A stretch of 64,000 nucleotides of DNA from the NCBI GenBank assembly GCA_033182465.1, contig CP137321.1, positions 2,542,001-2,606,000 of the forward strand. Reading direction: 5' to 3'. Every line of letters begins with the position of its first letter. Position 1 is the first letter of the stretch. The translations under genes and the position numbers were made by a program. This DNA is from Sanghuangporus weigelae. Its lineage: Eukaryota > Basidiomycota > Agaricomycetes > Hymenochaetales > Hymenochaetaceae. This document shows positions 1-17,162 of this stretch, in pieces. Under the pieces are notes generated by a model. That model was not told the DNA's origin, searched no databases, and saw only the letters and a program-made list of their open reading frames with translations.

Positions 1-560
1 GTGCTTCTGGGCTGATCTCATAGCCAAATTTATAGCGAAACTCTGCTGCCTCCGCACGAGCGCGTGTTACTTGTGCTCGACCGTCCGCTATCCAATGACA
101 GCGCGTAAGTCCGAGATTATAGCACTGAACTATGAAAGCTTACCAATTCTCCCCGTTATGACGCATCCTATGGTAGGCGTAATGGAGAAAAGGTGTGTGA
201 TTGTTGAAGGGTCAAGTAACTTGTCCTACAAAGCATAGAGTCAGCTATTTTGTCGGCGAGCGAGTATACTAGATGTACATACTGGTACTTTCTTCTGTGT
301 CAAGACAACACTCGTGTCTTTTCCTCGAATTGCAATAGATGTCTGGCCAGAGCCAGAGATGGCCTTGAAAGCATATTCTAGATTGCACAAAGCTCCATAT
401 CATTTCTTCACATCAGTGCCCATACCGCGAAGAATACATACCGACTTGGTATAGACGACCTTCAGGCGAGAAGACAGTAAGGTATCTACCAGATTAACGT
501 CAGACATATAGATCGCATCAAGTATGGAAAACCAAACCTATCGTATGATGTACGCGACAT
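1..560 (-). CDS. SCL1: 20S proteasome subunit alpha-1 (SCL1), 3' part beyond window
   Basis: Alpha-1 subunit of the 20S proteasome core, part of the outer gating ring. I assembled five exons by splice sites: 560-538, 485-442, 377-283, 225-144 and 87-1 (continuing off the left edge). Reading phases agree at every junction. The start [20 protein letters not shown] is the classic alpha-subunit N-terminal signature, followed by QVEYAFKAI and then [20 protein letters not shown], typical of SCL1/PSMA6. Introns are 52-64 bp with GT-AG ends. About 110 residues are visible, somewhat under half of the usual ~250. The start codon lies 265 bp from the divergent RPC1 start, so the two housekeeping genes probably share a promoter region. 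The subunit assignment rests on remembered family wording; another alpha subunit is less likely. Confidence 0.9.
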
Positions 561-825
561 ATTGGTGGGAGGTAGACGGGAACGCGACGCGCATCCTCGA
601 GAGTCGGACTCGGGGACGCGCAAGTGGTATGCACGTGATCATTACCTAATAAGAGGTCGCAGATCAGATCTACGCAGACTGGCGATCGACACGGAAGGAA
701 ACTGACTGGACCGGACCGTGACTTGCATATCTTCAAGTTTCTTCATCTCATCTTATACCCTCACTTCTTACTAGTCTATTTCTTCAAGTGGCCGTGTGCT
801 GCATAATTAGGCGAAATCAGTGGCG
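561..825. promoter_or_regulatory. Shared promoter region SCL1/RPC1
   Basis: A 265-bp spacer between the divergent start codons of SCL1 and RPC1. It must hold both promoters. It contains a CACGTG E-box-like hexamer near 643 (in gcacgtgatc). No convincing TATA box is visible. The role is inferred from position. Confidence 0.5.
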
Positions 826-5974
<5,149 letters not shown>

Positions 5975-6583
5975 TGATGATAGAAGATGACAAAAAGTAT
6001 TTTTATCGACCAGTCTGTTGTGATCTATTCGTTTATCGTGTATTGTTATTCTGTCATGCATTGTTCAATGGTTGCAAACTTTTGTATAGGATATCTCGGT
6101 CACAGAGATTACTTTCTTCTGTGTTGTGCGTAAGCTCGTTGTCTATCCCTTCCTTCGTAAGGTAACGGCGGAAATGAAGCGTCGGAGAACGTCGGACATA
6201 TACTCCGTCATTCCGAACTTTTGAGGCTTCGAGCACTTCCTCGCTGTAAAGTGAAATCCGCCGGTCATAGGAGGAAGAAATTCAGGACCGGCCGCCGTAC
6301 TTGCTGGCAGTCAGGTGGGCTCGTGTAAGATCCTAAATTATATGTTGTATGATATCGGATTCACCAGGGACGGACCGGACCTCATCGAGGCGCCCAGAGG
6401 CTTGAGGAAATGCAGGTTGGCTGACTTTAGAGGTGGCCATATGCTGTTCGGAATAATGAGGAAGTACGGTCTGGTGGTTGGATGGTATCAGCTGATGGCG
6501 AAATGTCGATGAGAAGTGTGTTTATTAGTATACATGCATGAAATCTAACGGTAGATAAATAGATGGTGATCTAGTCTATATTT
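5975..6583. other. Convergent spacer RPC1/KGD4
   Basis: About 610 bp between the 3' ends of RPC1 and KGD4. I see no gene, repeat or RNA in it; the short open frames (for example 6315-6512) have no recognisable content. Confidence 0.5.
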
Positions 6584-7072
6584 CTAATGCAGAGATGCTC
6601 CTCCAGACTGGGAGTTCTATCAGTGCGCCACATAGTTTTGCGAGGACGAAAGAAACTCACCAGGATAGCTTCCATCTCCTCTTCACTTATTTTCCTCACG
6701 CGTGGATTCCAGACGCGAGGCGGAGCCTGCCAGAACTCTTGGTACACATCGTGATCTTCAGATCTATTCGATGATGAAGCTGATGATGATTTTGGTGCTG
6801 TAGCTTTAGAACTAGATTGTGATGGAGGAGACCAAGGCGAGGAAGCTTCGAATTTCTTGAGGAAATCGGAGAAATGCGCTTTGTATTCTGCCGGCCCCGC
6901 TGGATGTGCATGTGGTGGTTCTGGAGCTGTGCGTTAGATAGAATGAATATGAGATGGAGTGCAAGGGCGCGGAGAAGAGGAAGAGATATGACGTACTTGC
7001 AGGCCATTTGCGTCTACCGAGGAAACGAATGGATGGTTTGTGGACGTGTAGCACGCGTAGCGTGGGTCGCAT
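6584..7072 (-). CDS. KGD4: Alpha-ketoglutarate dehydrogenase subunit 4 (KGD4/Ymr31 family)
   Basis: Small mitochondrial protein that links the E2 and E3 parts of 2-oxoglutarate dehydrogenase; historically called mitoribosomal protein Ymr31/MRPS36. Exons 7072-6997, 6926-6661 and 6616-6584 join in phase to 124 residues. The N-terminus has HKPSIRFLGRRKWPATPE (basic, targeting-like, then the conserved I-x-F-G-x-R motif), followed by PPHAHPAGP. The C-terminus has EFWQAPPRVW and ends SGGASLH, matching the family's SGGA-aromatic tail. I chose the ATG at 7072; an upstream in-frame ATG at 7192 would add a low-complexity poly-Val segment encoded by a (GAC)n tract, which looks like untranslated sequence. 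The family call rests on both conserved ends. Confidence 0.8.
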
Positions 7073-7124
7073 GGTGAGTGTTGGCGGTGAGTTAGTAGCG
7101 ACTGCGACGAAAGCAGCGACGCCA

Positions 7125-7149
7125 ACGACGACGACGACGACGACGACGA
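7125..7149. repeat. (ACG)n trinucleotide microsatellite
   Basis: About eight uninterrupted ACG units just upstream of the KGD4 start. They create spurious poly-Ser and poly-Val frames on the minus strand. Confidence 0.9.
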
Positions 7150-7290
7150 AGACGATGGAGAATGAAGTGAAGTGGCTATGAGCCAGAGCCATAAGAGGAT
7201 CGGCGTGATCGACATTGCTATACGCGTCAAATATATACTGGTACTAAATCAAATTTATATTGCCTTTGCCACACTTTCTTTCCCTGCTGG

Positions 7291-7314
7291 TTCCTTCCTT
7301 CCTTCCTTCCTTCC
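7291..7314. repeat. (TTCC)6 microsatellite
   Basis: Six tandem TTCC units in the 5' region of the lipase gene, about 60 bp before its start codon. This is a pyrimidine-rich leader of the kind common in fungal promoters. Confidence 0.85.
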
Positions 7315-7373
7315 ATGCTCCTTTGCTTCCGACTTTCATCTCCTACTCTAGCTCCTAGTTTACCTCAACGACT

Positions 7374-9665
7374 ATGCACATACCGAGCAGTCGACTAACG
7401 GACACCACTTCACTCAATTCTATCATTGTTGACGGTACTCGTCCTAGTGCTTCACGATCCGTCTCTGCTCAAAGTGGATCGAAAGTGAAGGTTAATTATG
7501 GACGAGTCGGAAATTATTCCATGAGGGAACGGTCGTCGAGCAGGTCTCGTCCGTCATTGCGAGAGTCTGTTCCCAACGGATATGCCAAACCCTCTGGCCG
7601 GCCTATTTCCTTTATCGCCCCCGTGCACAGCGAGGCCCGTTGGTACCAACCCACTCTACGCAACCGCCTCCTTCTTTTTACAAGCCAAGTCACCTCCAAC
7701 GTCATATCATCCATATTCCTTATCAGTGTCGTCTCTTGGGCATTACTAGCGGACTTATCAGCCAGACTACCGAGGTACCTAAAACCCCTGGAGCCCGCTT
7801 GCTTCCCGTGGGATAGCCCGCGGTATTTGAAAGAGAAATGCACGAAGGACGTGAGGTATTATGCTCACCATGCGGGAGAGGGGTATGATATCGTTGATGA
7901 GGAGGTTGAGACGGAGGATGGGTTTTACCTCAGGTACGCTAATGTCATGTAGCCGCACGCTCCTCAGCTCATTTTGAATAACTTTAATCTGAAGGATACA
8001 CCGAGTTGTCAATCCAAGGCATAAGCCCCAAGCTAACGGAAAAGGTAAGCTTGAGTTGGTTTCAAGGTTGATTACTGATGCGTTTTCCAGGCGGATACCC
8101 TGTTCTAATCCTACATGGTGCGAGCTACTATTTCGGGATATAAAACTATGATCTCATAAATATCCAATATTCAGGACTCTTCCAATCATCTGGTGCTTTC
8201 ATCACATCCGAAGAACGCTCTCTAGCGCTCTGGCTGTCAGAATACGGGTAAGTACATCTCGAATATTCTATATCTATTATTAACTTTCGATGAGAATGTA
8301 GCGAGTACCAGGTATTCCTTGGTAACACCCGTGGCGTGTTCAATATGGGTCATAAGACGATGAGTAGGAGTGATCCTAGATTCTGGGGTGCGTTTGATCT
8401 TTCAACTCCGCTAAACTGTACGCTAAGATTAGAATGTGCATAGACTGGACTATTCGGGAACTAGCAATGTATGACTTTCCGGCGCTCGTAGAATACGTTT
8501 GTGATGCAACCGGCTATGATAAGGTTGGTTTCTTCGCGCAGTGCCATTGTATACGTCATTCACATGGCCGCCGTATACAGATCGCATTCATAGGACACTC
8601 TCAAGGCAACGGTCTTGCGCTTATCTCGCTAAGTCAGGGAATGCGGCCGGAGATCGGTTCCAAGCTCTCATGTATAATCGCACTTGCGCCCGTGGTCTAC
8701 GCTGGTCCTCTCACTCATGGATTTCCGTTCAACGCCCTGAGTCGGATTGACTGGAGGTGGTGGAGAATGCTCTTCGGTAAGCTCGATTCAAACGCCTACT
8801 CTAGAAACGTTTCTGGAGGCTGATCTTATTGATGCTAGGAATACTTGACTTTATTCCGCTTATACGGTATGCATATGATCTGGTACCTTCGAAGCCGTTT
8901 GCGTTCGTCGGGTATGCGATGTTTGCGTATTTGTTCTCGTGGACGGACGCCAATTGGCTGAAGCGCCGAAAAGTGAAGATATTCCGATTCACTCCAACCC
9001 CAGTCAGGTGAGCACTCATTCAGGTTCGCTGACTTGCCACTGTCTGAATGAATATCGCGCATAGCTCTGCGAGCATATTCTGGTTTGTATTGCTAGTTTC
9101 GTTATCTGCGTTCAGATTTTTAATCTCGACTTTCAGGTGGTGCGGGAAAGGCGGCTTCGCGCAGCGGAAATGCACGATGGACGACTCGTTACCACAATGG
9201 TTTGACGAGCATTTCCCTCCGCTATCTATCTATCATGGCGGAAGGGACTTTCTTGTTGCGATTGAGCCGTTCTTAGAAAGAATCCGGAGTTGTGAGAAGA
9301 CTGTCAAATTAGTAAGAGTGTGTGAGCTAGTAGACAGCGAGGTGAGCCGCTAGGAATTTTTTGTACATTTGGTCGGTAATGGCTAATGTTGCCTGATCGG
9401 TGTTGATTAGCATTGCGATTTCTATCTTGCGGGTGAGTGATATCGAGTTAATCTGTTTAGAATAGTAATGCTGAACGGAATGGCAGCTGAAGCCGTAGAG
9501 TGGTGTTTCTCTCTCTTCTTAGAAGACATAGAAAGAACACGGACGGACAAGGACAACACAAACACGGACTTGGAACTAGAGTCGGCACTGAAAGTGAAAT
9601 TAGCTGATAAAGAGGACGACGCCGAATCGGAGAGAGTGACGGTGGAGCTGATAGACGTATCCTAG
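7374..9665 (+). CDS. TGL1/YEH-type steryl ester hydrolase (alpha/beta-hydrolase lipase)
   Basis: Membrane-bound acid-lipase-family enzyme that cleaves sterol esters or acylglycerols, probably at lipid droplets or ER. After a basic, serine-rich head comes a membrane segment (SNVISSIFLISVVSWALLA, about residues 105-123). Then come the lipase-associated region (YDIVDEEVETEDGFYLR), the oxyanion strand YPVLILHGLFQSSGAF, the nucleophile elbow IAFIGHSQGNG (Ser in GHSQG), the acid in YHGGRDFLV and the histidine in EHCDFYLA, so the catalytic triad is visible. At least eight introns of about 50 bp interrupt it. The C-terminus is charged (EDIERTRTDKDNTNTDLELE). The start at 7374 follows a pyrimidine-rich leader. 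The exact substrate cannot be told from sequence. Confidence 0.85.
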
Positions 9666-9930
9666 ACTTACAATGATTTACTGATCTTCTAGTTTGTATT
9701 CTCCTATATAGTATCGCATAGTAGCACAAGGATATATATACCGCATAGTACTACGATTTTTGCCGTTTGGATTTAATATTTATCTTCATCTGATACTTGC
9801 ATCTTCAGGCGTGTAGAACAGGATATGAACAAATAAGAGCAAACACCATCTCGTAATCGTGGGAATTGAGGCATTGTTACTTTAACTTGTTACTTACGTC
9901 CTGACCGGTTCTGCCCAACTACGTACGATA

Positions 9931-11062
9931 ATGCTCTCCAGACTAATAGCAGTAACGACGCTCTTTCCACTGTCGTGGGCATTTTACGACACCGTTCCTC
10001 TCGTCGCTTGGTCTTCACATGAGTGCGTCGTGTTCGCCTGATTTTGTCACAATAATGTTTATGAATGTGGCGCTAATACACGTTCCATGTACATATTTTT
10101 TTAGGAACGAGCTTGTGAGAACGTTAGCAGATCAGACGACGGTTGAAGATGTACGAGAAGGTGGTGTTGAAAGGCTGTTGTTGTATTCGGGAGAAGGAGA
10201 GGATGTGTGTAGCAGCTTTGAGACGTTGGTCGTGTTTGAGCAGCCTGGGGTGCGTTTTTTGCATTTCGTTTCATTCTGCTTCAGTTGACTGGACTGAGAT
10301 TGTGTTGTATAGCTGCACGCGATGGATCTGAAGTCCCTTTCGCCTTCCTCGTCCCTCCCGAAATGGCTGAAAGCAGCGAAGAAGTCGGTGCAGATCCCGT
10401 ACGTCAAGCGCCGGTCTCTCCCGGATGAGGGAGACTCAGATACTTCCGCGTCGTCGGACTCGCTGGAGGGCATTATCGAGGAGTTCGCGAGGAGATGCGG
10501 TGCAAGTATGACGTGGCTCAGCCTCGATGGACTTGAGTGGATTGAGGAAGGGAGTAAGGAGAGGGCGAAGAACGTCTTCTATCTTGGTTTACCTGAAGTA
10601 AATGGAGAAGGTAGTTGGAGAAGGTATAAGATGATGGAAATTGGTACGCTTATCTCACATTAACCTTGATTGTTACTTGCTGACCGCAACTTACTCGGTT
10701 TCTGAATAGAGGATATATTGACTCGCACACTCGAGAACATCGAGTCTACCTTCCCGAACCATTTGATGATCTACACTGGTTCTCTCTCCCCTTCCTCATC
10801 CTCCATTTTTTCGAAACGACAAGCCGAAGCGATTCCTGACCGGCCCTTCGCTTACGCACCTTCAAACTCAACAAGTCCGGATGATGGTGGGATCCTAGCG
10901 CGCTACCAGCTGCTCACGCCAGGTCTTATCGTATCCCTCCTTATTGCGTTCTTCCTGCTCCTTCCGGTTGTGTTGCTCAGTGTCCAGGCGTTGGCGAGTA
11001 TAGAGAGTTCTGTGAGACTCGATGCGCCGAGGGGCGTGACTCAGTCGAAGAAAACTCAGTAA
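9931..11062 (+). CDS. BIG1: BIG1-like ER type I membrane protein
   Basis: Fungal BIG1/Voa1/ATP6AP1-like protein, needed in yeast for beta-1,6-glucan in the wall and related to V-ATPase V0 assembly. The protein begins with a signal peptide (MLSRLIAVTTLFPLSWAF). A lumenal domain follows, containing EDVCSSFETLVVFEQPG. Near the C-terminus is one membrane span (LLTPGLIVSLLIAFFLLLPVVLL) with a short tail, SVRLDAPRGVTQSKKTQ, ending in lysines. The lumenal part includes NSTSP, a possible N-glycosylation site. Three introns: the first after ...SSHE (donor gtgcgt), one near 10250-10318 and one near 10646-10709. Length is about 300 residues, as in fungal BIG1. Confidence 0.8.
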
Positions 11063-11479
11063 TTGGGGCGGCCGATTATAACTACTTTGGAGCCAGTGAT
11101 TTCAATGACATGTATATTTATTACCGACGTGTCGTAATTGCCAGTGCCGTTCGTTTGTAGTGTACAGGTTGCACAGTGCGTCATGATGCCGTACAGAATG
11201 TGCGAGTCTAATTGCCATTACCATCAAGCATGCGAAGTGAAAGTGTGAGGGCAGAACCCTGAAAAGAAGAGTGACTTGCGATGAGAAAACAGACAAGAAT
11301 GGAAGAACGAGACGATAGGAGTAGGAGTGAAAGAGGCATCGAATGGTCGAGATTGGGTACATAGCATACGAGACAAGAAGCATCAATGAAAGCAAAGGAA
11401 AAGTCCAAAATGAGGCAACCGAGGAAGAAAGCAAAACATGAAGAATAGAGAGACGGATGGATGGATGGAAATAAATAGC
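11063..11479. other. Convergent spacer BIG1/MED13
   Basis: About 415 bp between convergent gene ends. No supported gene, repeat or RNA; short minus-strand frames are uninformative. Confidence 0.5.
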
Positions 11480-14400
11480 TTATTCGAAAACCTCATCCAT
11501 CTCAAGAGTCGAGTCGATGAGACGCAGCGCAGCAAGGTGATAAGGAAGAACTGGAGCTGTAACAGCTTTCCTCTCCCCATGACGATTGAGGTGTGGCCAT
11601 CGTGCTCGAGTGAGTACGGCGAGTTCGTGGTAGTTCCGACAGATGTCATCCAAGTTTTCTTGTGGCGGCTTTGCCAAGGATGAGGAGCTGGGGCTACCAG
11701 AGCCGGCGATAGTGGAGTGCAATAGGTGGACGTATTGTACACGTGCGGTATTTCCGACAGTAATGAGTGCGAAGGAGAGTAAAGGACAAAGGCGCTCTGC
11801 GTTCGGTAATCGTGGTGCAGAATCTTCATCCTCTGGTATATAGTGTGCGACTCCGAGTTCAAAGTCCGATGTCGATGGGAGAGGATAGCGTAGGGAGGGT
11901 ATAATATATGTTGGATTGATGGAGCTAAAGATTTGTCCTTGCGTTTGTCCGCTCGATCCTTGCCCTTGTACCTGGCTTTGCACCTGGCCAGTGTTCTTTC
12001 CGTATGCATCCGTACTTGATGGGGACTTCTGAGCTAGTCGGCTTGATGGCCGTTCTGTGAGTACCGACCAGCCCGACTCATCATCGACACAGAGGAGCGA
12101 GACGTGCATTGGCGGAATTTGGCCGTCGCCTGAGAGCTCGTCGTTCAGATGCGTATTCCAAGCTAAGGGCAACACAAAGGTCAGGAACGATCAATAATTC
12201 GTCAAGAGTGAATCTTACCCGTTAGCTCAGCTTCTTCAACGCTACCCAATTTCGCAATCGCAACTCTCCATTCTACGTTCGCCCTTTTTGCAAAATCCAT
12301 CAAGAAGTTCCATAATTGACTGACAAGCTGCTTGTGGTCGTTCTCCTCGCCAACAAACCACAGATCCATGTCGTGTGCTTCCCCTCTCTGGTCTATGCAC
12401 GCCGCTATGAGCCATTTCTTGCACTTCGATAACTCATAACCGAGGTGTAGGAATGTACCTCGATCGAAGGAGGAAAATTCCGGTGTAGGGTGTTGGAAAG
12501 TAAGTGATGCGGTCGGAAGACATGATCGCGCTAGCGTAAACGACGGTGCTTCAAAGTATTTGCGTGTCTTGCCGTCGTGGACGAAAAATGGACGCGACAT
12601 GAACCGATCGACCGGTCGAGGAATGCGATTGTAGAGATTGTCGACAAACATCTCGAGCTGAGATGTTGTCTTGACGTCGTCTTTCAATGTGAGTAGGAAG
12701 TCAGGGACAAAGTGGAACCGGATTGGAATAGCGTCGTCTTGGCGATTTGAGAGGGACCGGTCGATAGATTGGAACATTTGTCGAAGGATAGGAGAACCGA
12801 GAGAAAGAAAGGGGCTGGATATCACAACATAGATCACCAAAGGGAACGTAAATTTCGAAAAGGAATCCATGAGAGGTGCTGAATTGATCGATTAGGGTTA
12901 CGCTTAAAACATATGAAAGAGCTTCATTGCTCACCCAAAGTCTTTCGGAAGGTTGCGTAACGGAAAGGGACGAATCCGCCCTTTGGGTATAGGTCAGATT
13001 TTCCCAGTGAAAGTTTGCCATAACCTTTAGCCTAGACAGAACCAGTCCAATGAGTTCATTTCATTCTTAAGATCTGAAATAGGGGACGTGCGTTGTAGAT
13101 GTAGGAGATGCGATTTAACCATCTTTCCAGTTCTTCCGTTGGTCTACTGCATTCCTCGTACAGCAGGAAAGCGGATACATCTTTCGGCCCACTTCGAGGA
13201 GTTAGTCCCAGCTTCGACCAGAACCGAAGCGAAGGAGGTAACATCTGGACCAAAGCATCCGCCTTCCCAATCGTGAACATCGGTTGGTCCAATGCTTTGA
13301 GTGGTAGACTAGATGCCGGTAAGCTGAGGTTCTCGAAGGAACTCGTTACGGAAACTACTAATCAAATAAAGACGCGAAAATAACACCAACTGAGATCGTT
13401 TTGCTTACCGAGAGAAGAGAAGGATTCCATTCTCATCGCATCCCATGGCCATCCCATCGAGAGAAAACAGGCTGAATCATCTTGTTCGCATTCGTCTTGC
13501 ATCCAGATCGGCGCTTGGCCGGTGGCGCTTACTCGCCAAGCGGTTTCCCATAGAGCATTCTCAATAAGCTCTGAAGCAAGCACACGCAAAGCGATCTCGA
13601 GAGCCTTTGACTTCTCGTTCCTCGAACCTGCCACGGCGGCAGGCGAGACCGGAGTTGGGACCGGATTGGGAAGAGGCGAAGCCAAATCAAGCGTAGCTGC
13701 GAATGAAGCACCTGGAGGTCTGAGTTTGATTGAAAGAGGGAGTAAGAGCGAATGTTGAAATTGCGTCGAGAGCAGTGTAGGACCAAGCGGAAGGTGAGAT
13801 GCGAGAGGAGTCGACGGGCGTGAAATGGAGTCGGATCCTTCGTAGTCGTCGAGGTTCTGGTCCTCTGAATCCGAGTCTCGATCTGAATCGACGTCCATGG
13901 CAGGTAAATCCTCGTCAACATAGCTATCCCATTCACTCTGCGTATCCTGAAACGGTGGACAGGGAGGACCGAGACGGACACCTTGAACAGCCAATCTCCG
14001 TTTCATTCCGATGAGCTTCTTCACGATCTCAATACGAGGATCCGTTTTCGAGTCGTAGCTCATCTTCCACAGCGTCATGAGTGAGTCTTCACGAGTCGCC
14101 AAGTCCGATTTGTCATTTAGAATATTAGAGAATTTGCCAATCACATATTTTGCATCCACCGAGTTGAAACGCTTAGAAAATCGTATCGCGTCAAATGGTC
14201 TGGTTTTGGAACCTACGAACTCTACATCAGTGACCGATATTACTTCAGGAGTTCTGGGACCGTTGGATGATACTATGGATTCGCCTGGAGAGCCGGGTAG
14301 GAGCTCTGGAGCAGTCGATTCCATGCGCTCCTTAGACTCTTGATCTGCACCTTGTTTTGACGTACTCCAAGGAGAAGCCTTGTCAAAAGAAACCAAAGAA

Positions 14401-16853
14401 ATAGCAGACCCGAGGACGACAGTCTGGGGCAGAGCTCCAACCTGCCCCAGTGGAGGAATGGCCAGTGATTTGATTGCCTCCTCACTGGACATAGATGTTG
14501 TCTCGGGGGCGTTAGTACTAGTGAGCAACGTGCTTGTCGTCGTTGTAACGACCGGGTCATCGAAAAAACTGAAGTCATCATCCGTGAATACGCCAAGTGA
14601 ATCGAAGTCCATTTTGATGTTCTCGCCTGGACGACCTGTTGTTGAAGGAAGTGTCATGTTAAAGTCCATACCGAGATCCATCATGAACTTGTCCATGCCG
14701 TCAAAGGAGCCGAATGGTTCGGAAGTAGATGGCGGTTGTGTCGTCTGTAGGCTGGACCCTATAGTGTTATTACCGAAGGAAGAACTTTGCTCCGCTTTGA
14801 CCACTTCTTCCGGAGGAGATGGATAGGACGGATTACTTGCCGATATAGGAGGATACTGGATTTGAGCCTGGGTAGGATGCACAAAGGTTTGCTTTAGCAA
14901 AGAAGTGGGCGGCGACATTCGTGTTGTGCCACTATCGTTGTCAGTGCCCATCTGAGATGTTCCTGGTATGCTTGAAGTACTGGGAGGAACAATGCCCGGA
15001 GATCGAGGTGTACCTACACCCTTCATCGCTAATGCTTGCGCCTGCGATTGAGCATGAAGGGCATTCGCTTCCCGCTCCTTTTCACGCTTGATCCTTTCTC
15101 TCTCGCGCTCTCGTTCTTTCGCAATAGAATCAACGAACTTTCCGACATCCTCAGCGACGTTGCGCAGGTCTTTCGGCGGTTGGTGAGAGTTACAAAGGGT
15201 ACGGAACGCCTGGGCTGTCGATGATGAAAATGAGCTCGTTGCTCGAGTAAGTGGAGGCCGATCGAGATCCTGCTCGGTCCTATTTGTCTGAGTGGCAGAA
15301 CGAGGGAATGGTGTAGTCGGAGTTGTTTCGCGCGAGAACAGAGTGCGCCCTATGGGAGTGAACAAAGACGGGGAAATGAGGCTCTCGTGAGGGGAGAAAG
15401 CACGAGGAACAGTTGCAGGAGCCGGCACAGGAGATGGCTGTAGAGCAATAGGAAGTTCCGGGATGTATGCCAGTGGCTTTCGTTTGTAGGCATATAATCT
15501 AGGACTGTCTGGGTCGTCAGGTGTCTCCAGCATCGACATTAACGAGACGCAGAGAGGTGCTGGCCAGATAACTATCATGCCCTTCTCTTCTCCTTGTTTA
15601 TTCTGTACACTAATCCACGCAATGACGAATTGTACCACATTCTCCGATCCGAATTGTCCTCGATTCAGATCAAGGGAGGGTAGTAGATCTCCTGCCCCTA
15701 GACCGACGAGGTTAGCCTGGAACTGTTTAAGGAGTGCTGAAGTTGGCCCTGAATACATGTTCAGATAGTATGCGGGAGTTGAGAACGGTAGTAGGTTGAT
15801 TGGTGCGCCTGAGGCGAGAGGCAATGAAGATCGGAAAGGCAAGAAGTGAGTCGGACGAGATCGAGGCTGGATCAGTATTCCAGATGCAAGCAAGGTGACT
15901 TCGATATGACAATAAGATAGAGGACTAAAGTGGAAATCAATTGATCCAATAAAATAAACACACGAAACAATACTGAACGAACCGAGTTTTCCAATGTTGA
16001 TCCCAGCCGTCTCCCCAGTGGCCTATTGGGTTTGCAGGTCCCCATAGGACTCCACTTCTAAATCTTCGGACAACTATACCAGGTGTCCGATTATTGTTGC
16101 AGATATCATCGATAATCCGTTCCTGCACCGCGTTCAGGAAGAAGGCCAGCGCCAGTCGGAACGGACATCGAGGCAGATGACACGCAGCCGGAAGGCGGCC
16201 GCTACTTTGTTCGGATTCTGTGGACGCCAATGTACCCAATCCTGATCCTGATTCCAATTTAGCTGTTGAGATTCGACCCCGGTGACTGGACTCTGAGTAA
16301 TGACAAGATCGTAAACATGTCGGGCAAGGTGTCCGTTGTACCGAGCACGTTACTGAGCAAGGATACAGCTCTTGGTAAGAGAACTTGTCATGCGATTTGA
16401 CTAGAAAGAGGTCAAGCATGCAATAAATATATGGATTTATTTTAATGGTGGCCCAGACGTACTGATCAATCCAGTGAACTCTAGGGATTGGAGGCGTGAA
16501 AGAAAATCCGTTGCTTCCGTTCCAGACGAGTTTTGGTCTACGAAAAACACCCAGAGTGTGGCACCATCTTTAGTGATTTGAGAATAAGTCAGAAGACTGT
16601 CCTCGATTCGTTTCTCCGAGTTGTTCTCGTAAATCCTCCGCCTGGCAAGGTCGATGTCCAAATGGCTTTGAGAAGCATGTATAACCGAGAGTGCAGCGTA
16701 ATGCACTATGAAACCGGATGAAAGTGAGATGCAAGAAGCAGAAATGTTAGATTCCGGAGTAAGCTGGCGCATGAGAGGGGGAAGTTGTGCGGAGGACGTG
16801 GAAGCCGGAGGGGAAGTCTGGCCAGCGCGCTTTACGCTAGACCTGGAAGACAT
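11480..16853 (-). CDS. MED13: Mediator complex subunit 13 (MED13/SSN2)
   Basis: Large subunit of the Mediator CDK8 kinase module, which joins the module to core Mediator in the nucleus. The N-terminal domain is at 16853-16440 (LPPLMRQLTPESNISASC). A long Ser/Thr/Pro-rich low-complexity middle with an acidic stretch (AMDVDSDRDSDSEDQNLDDY) fills 13362-15893. The C-terminal conserved domain contains KWLIAACIDQRGEAHDMDLW, RVAIAKLGSVEEAE and MHVSLLCVDDESGW, then ALITVGNTARVQYVHLLH and LPYHLAALRLI before the stop at 11480. About seven exons are joined by ~50-70 bp introns; the product is around 1,600 residues. It diverges from the DUF2433 gene (309 bp apart). Confidence 0.9.
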
Positions 16854-17162
16854 ACGGCTTCAGAGGTATGAGCTAAGTGATTTGAATGTGTTAGCACTCG
16901 ACAACGCCGAGCCTGTCGACGACAAAAAGGAATAAGAGAGAGCGCATACGCGCGCGGCGGTGGTCGTCTGTTAGGCGGAGAACAGATTCGCACTTTGACC
17001 GAAAGCGTAATCCGAGGCGTCGATCCCTCAGCGTTACCAAATATGGCAACAGTGCTTTTTCACTGCAACGCGTCTTTCTGCCTGCAACTTTTGGGTGTCG
17101 GACTCGGTCATTATTCAGCTCTTGCCATCGTTTTCCACATTGTCTATTGCACATCAAAAGTA
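16854..17162. promoter_or_regulatory. Shared promoter region MED13/DUF2433 gene
   Basis: A 309-bp spacer between divergent start codons. It carries an in-frame upstream extension of the DUF2433 frame (from 16995) that I read as leader sequence. No TATA box stands out. Confidence 0.4.

Noticed and set aside
7073-7192. N-terminal extension of KGD4 starting at 7192 with a poly-Val stretch
   Set aside because: It is encoded by the (ACG)n microsatellite and absent from the family; the start at 7072 gives the expected N-terminus.
11102-11434. Minus-strand frames after the MED13 stop
   Set aside because: Leu/Ser/Phe-rich chance frames in the 3' spacer; MED13 ends clearly at 11480.
16995-17162. Upstream in-frame extension of the DUF2433 gene
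   Set aside because: Hydrophobic, Cys-rich and unlike the family start; most likely leader sequence.
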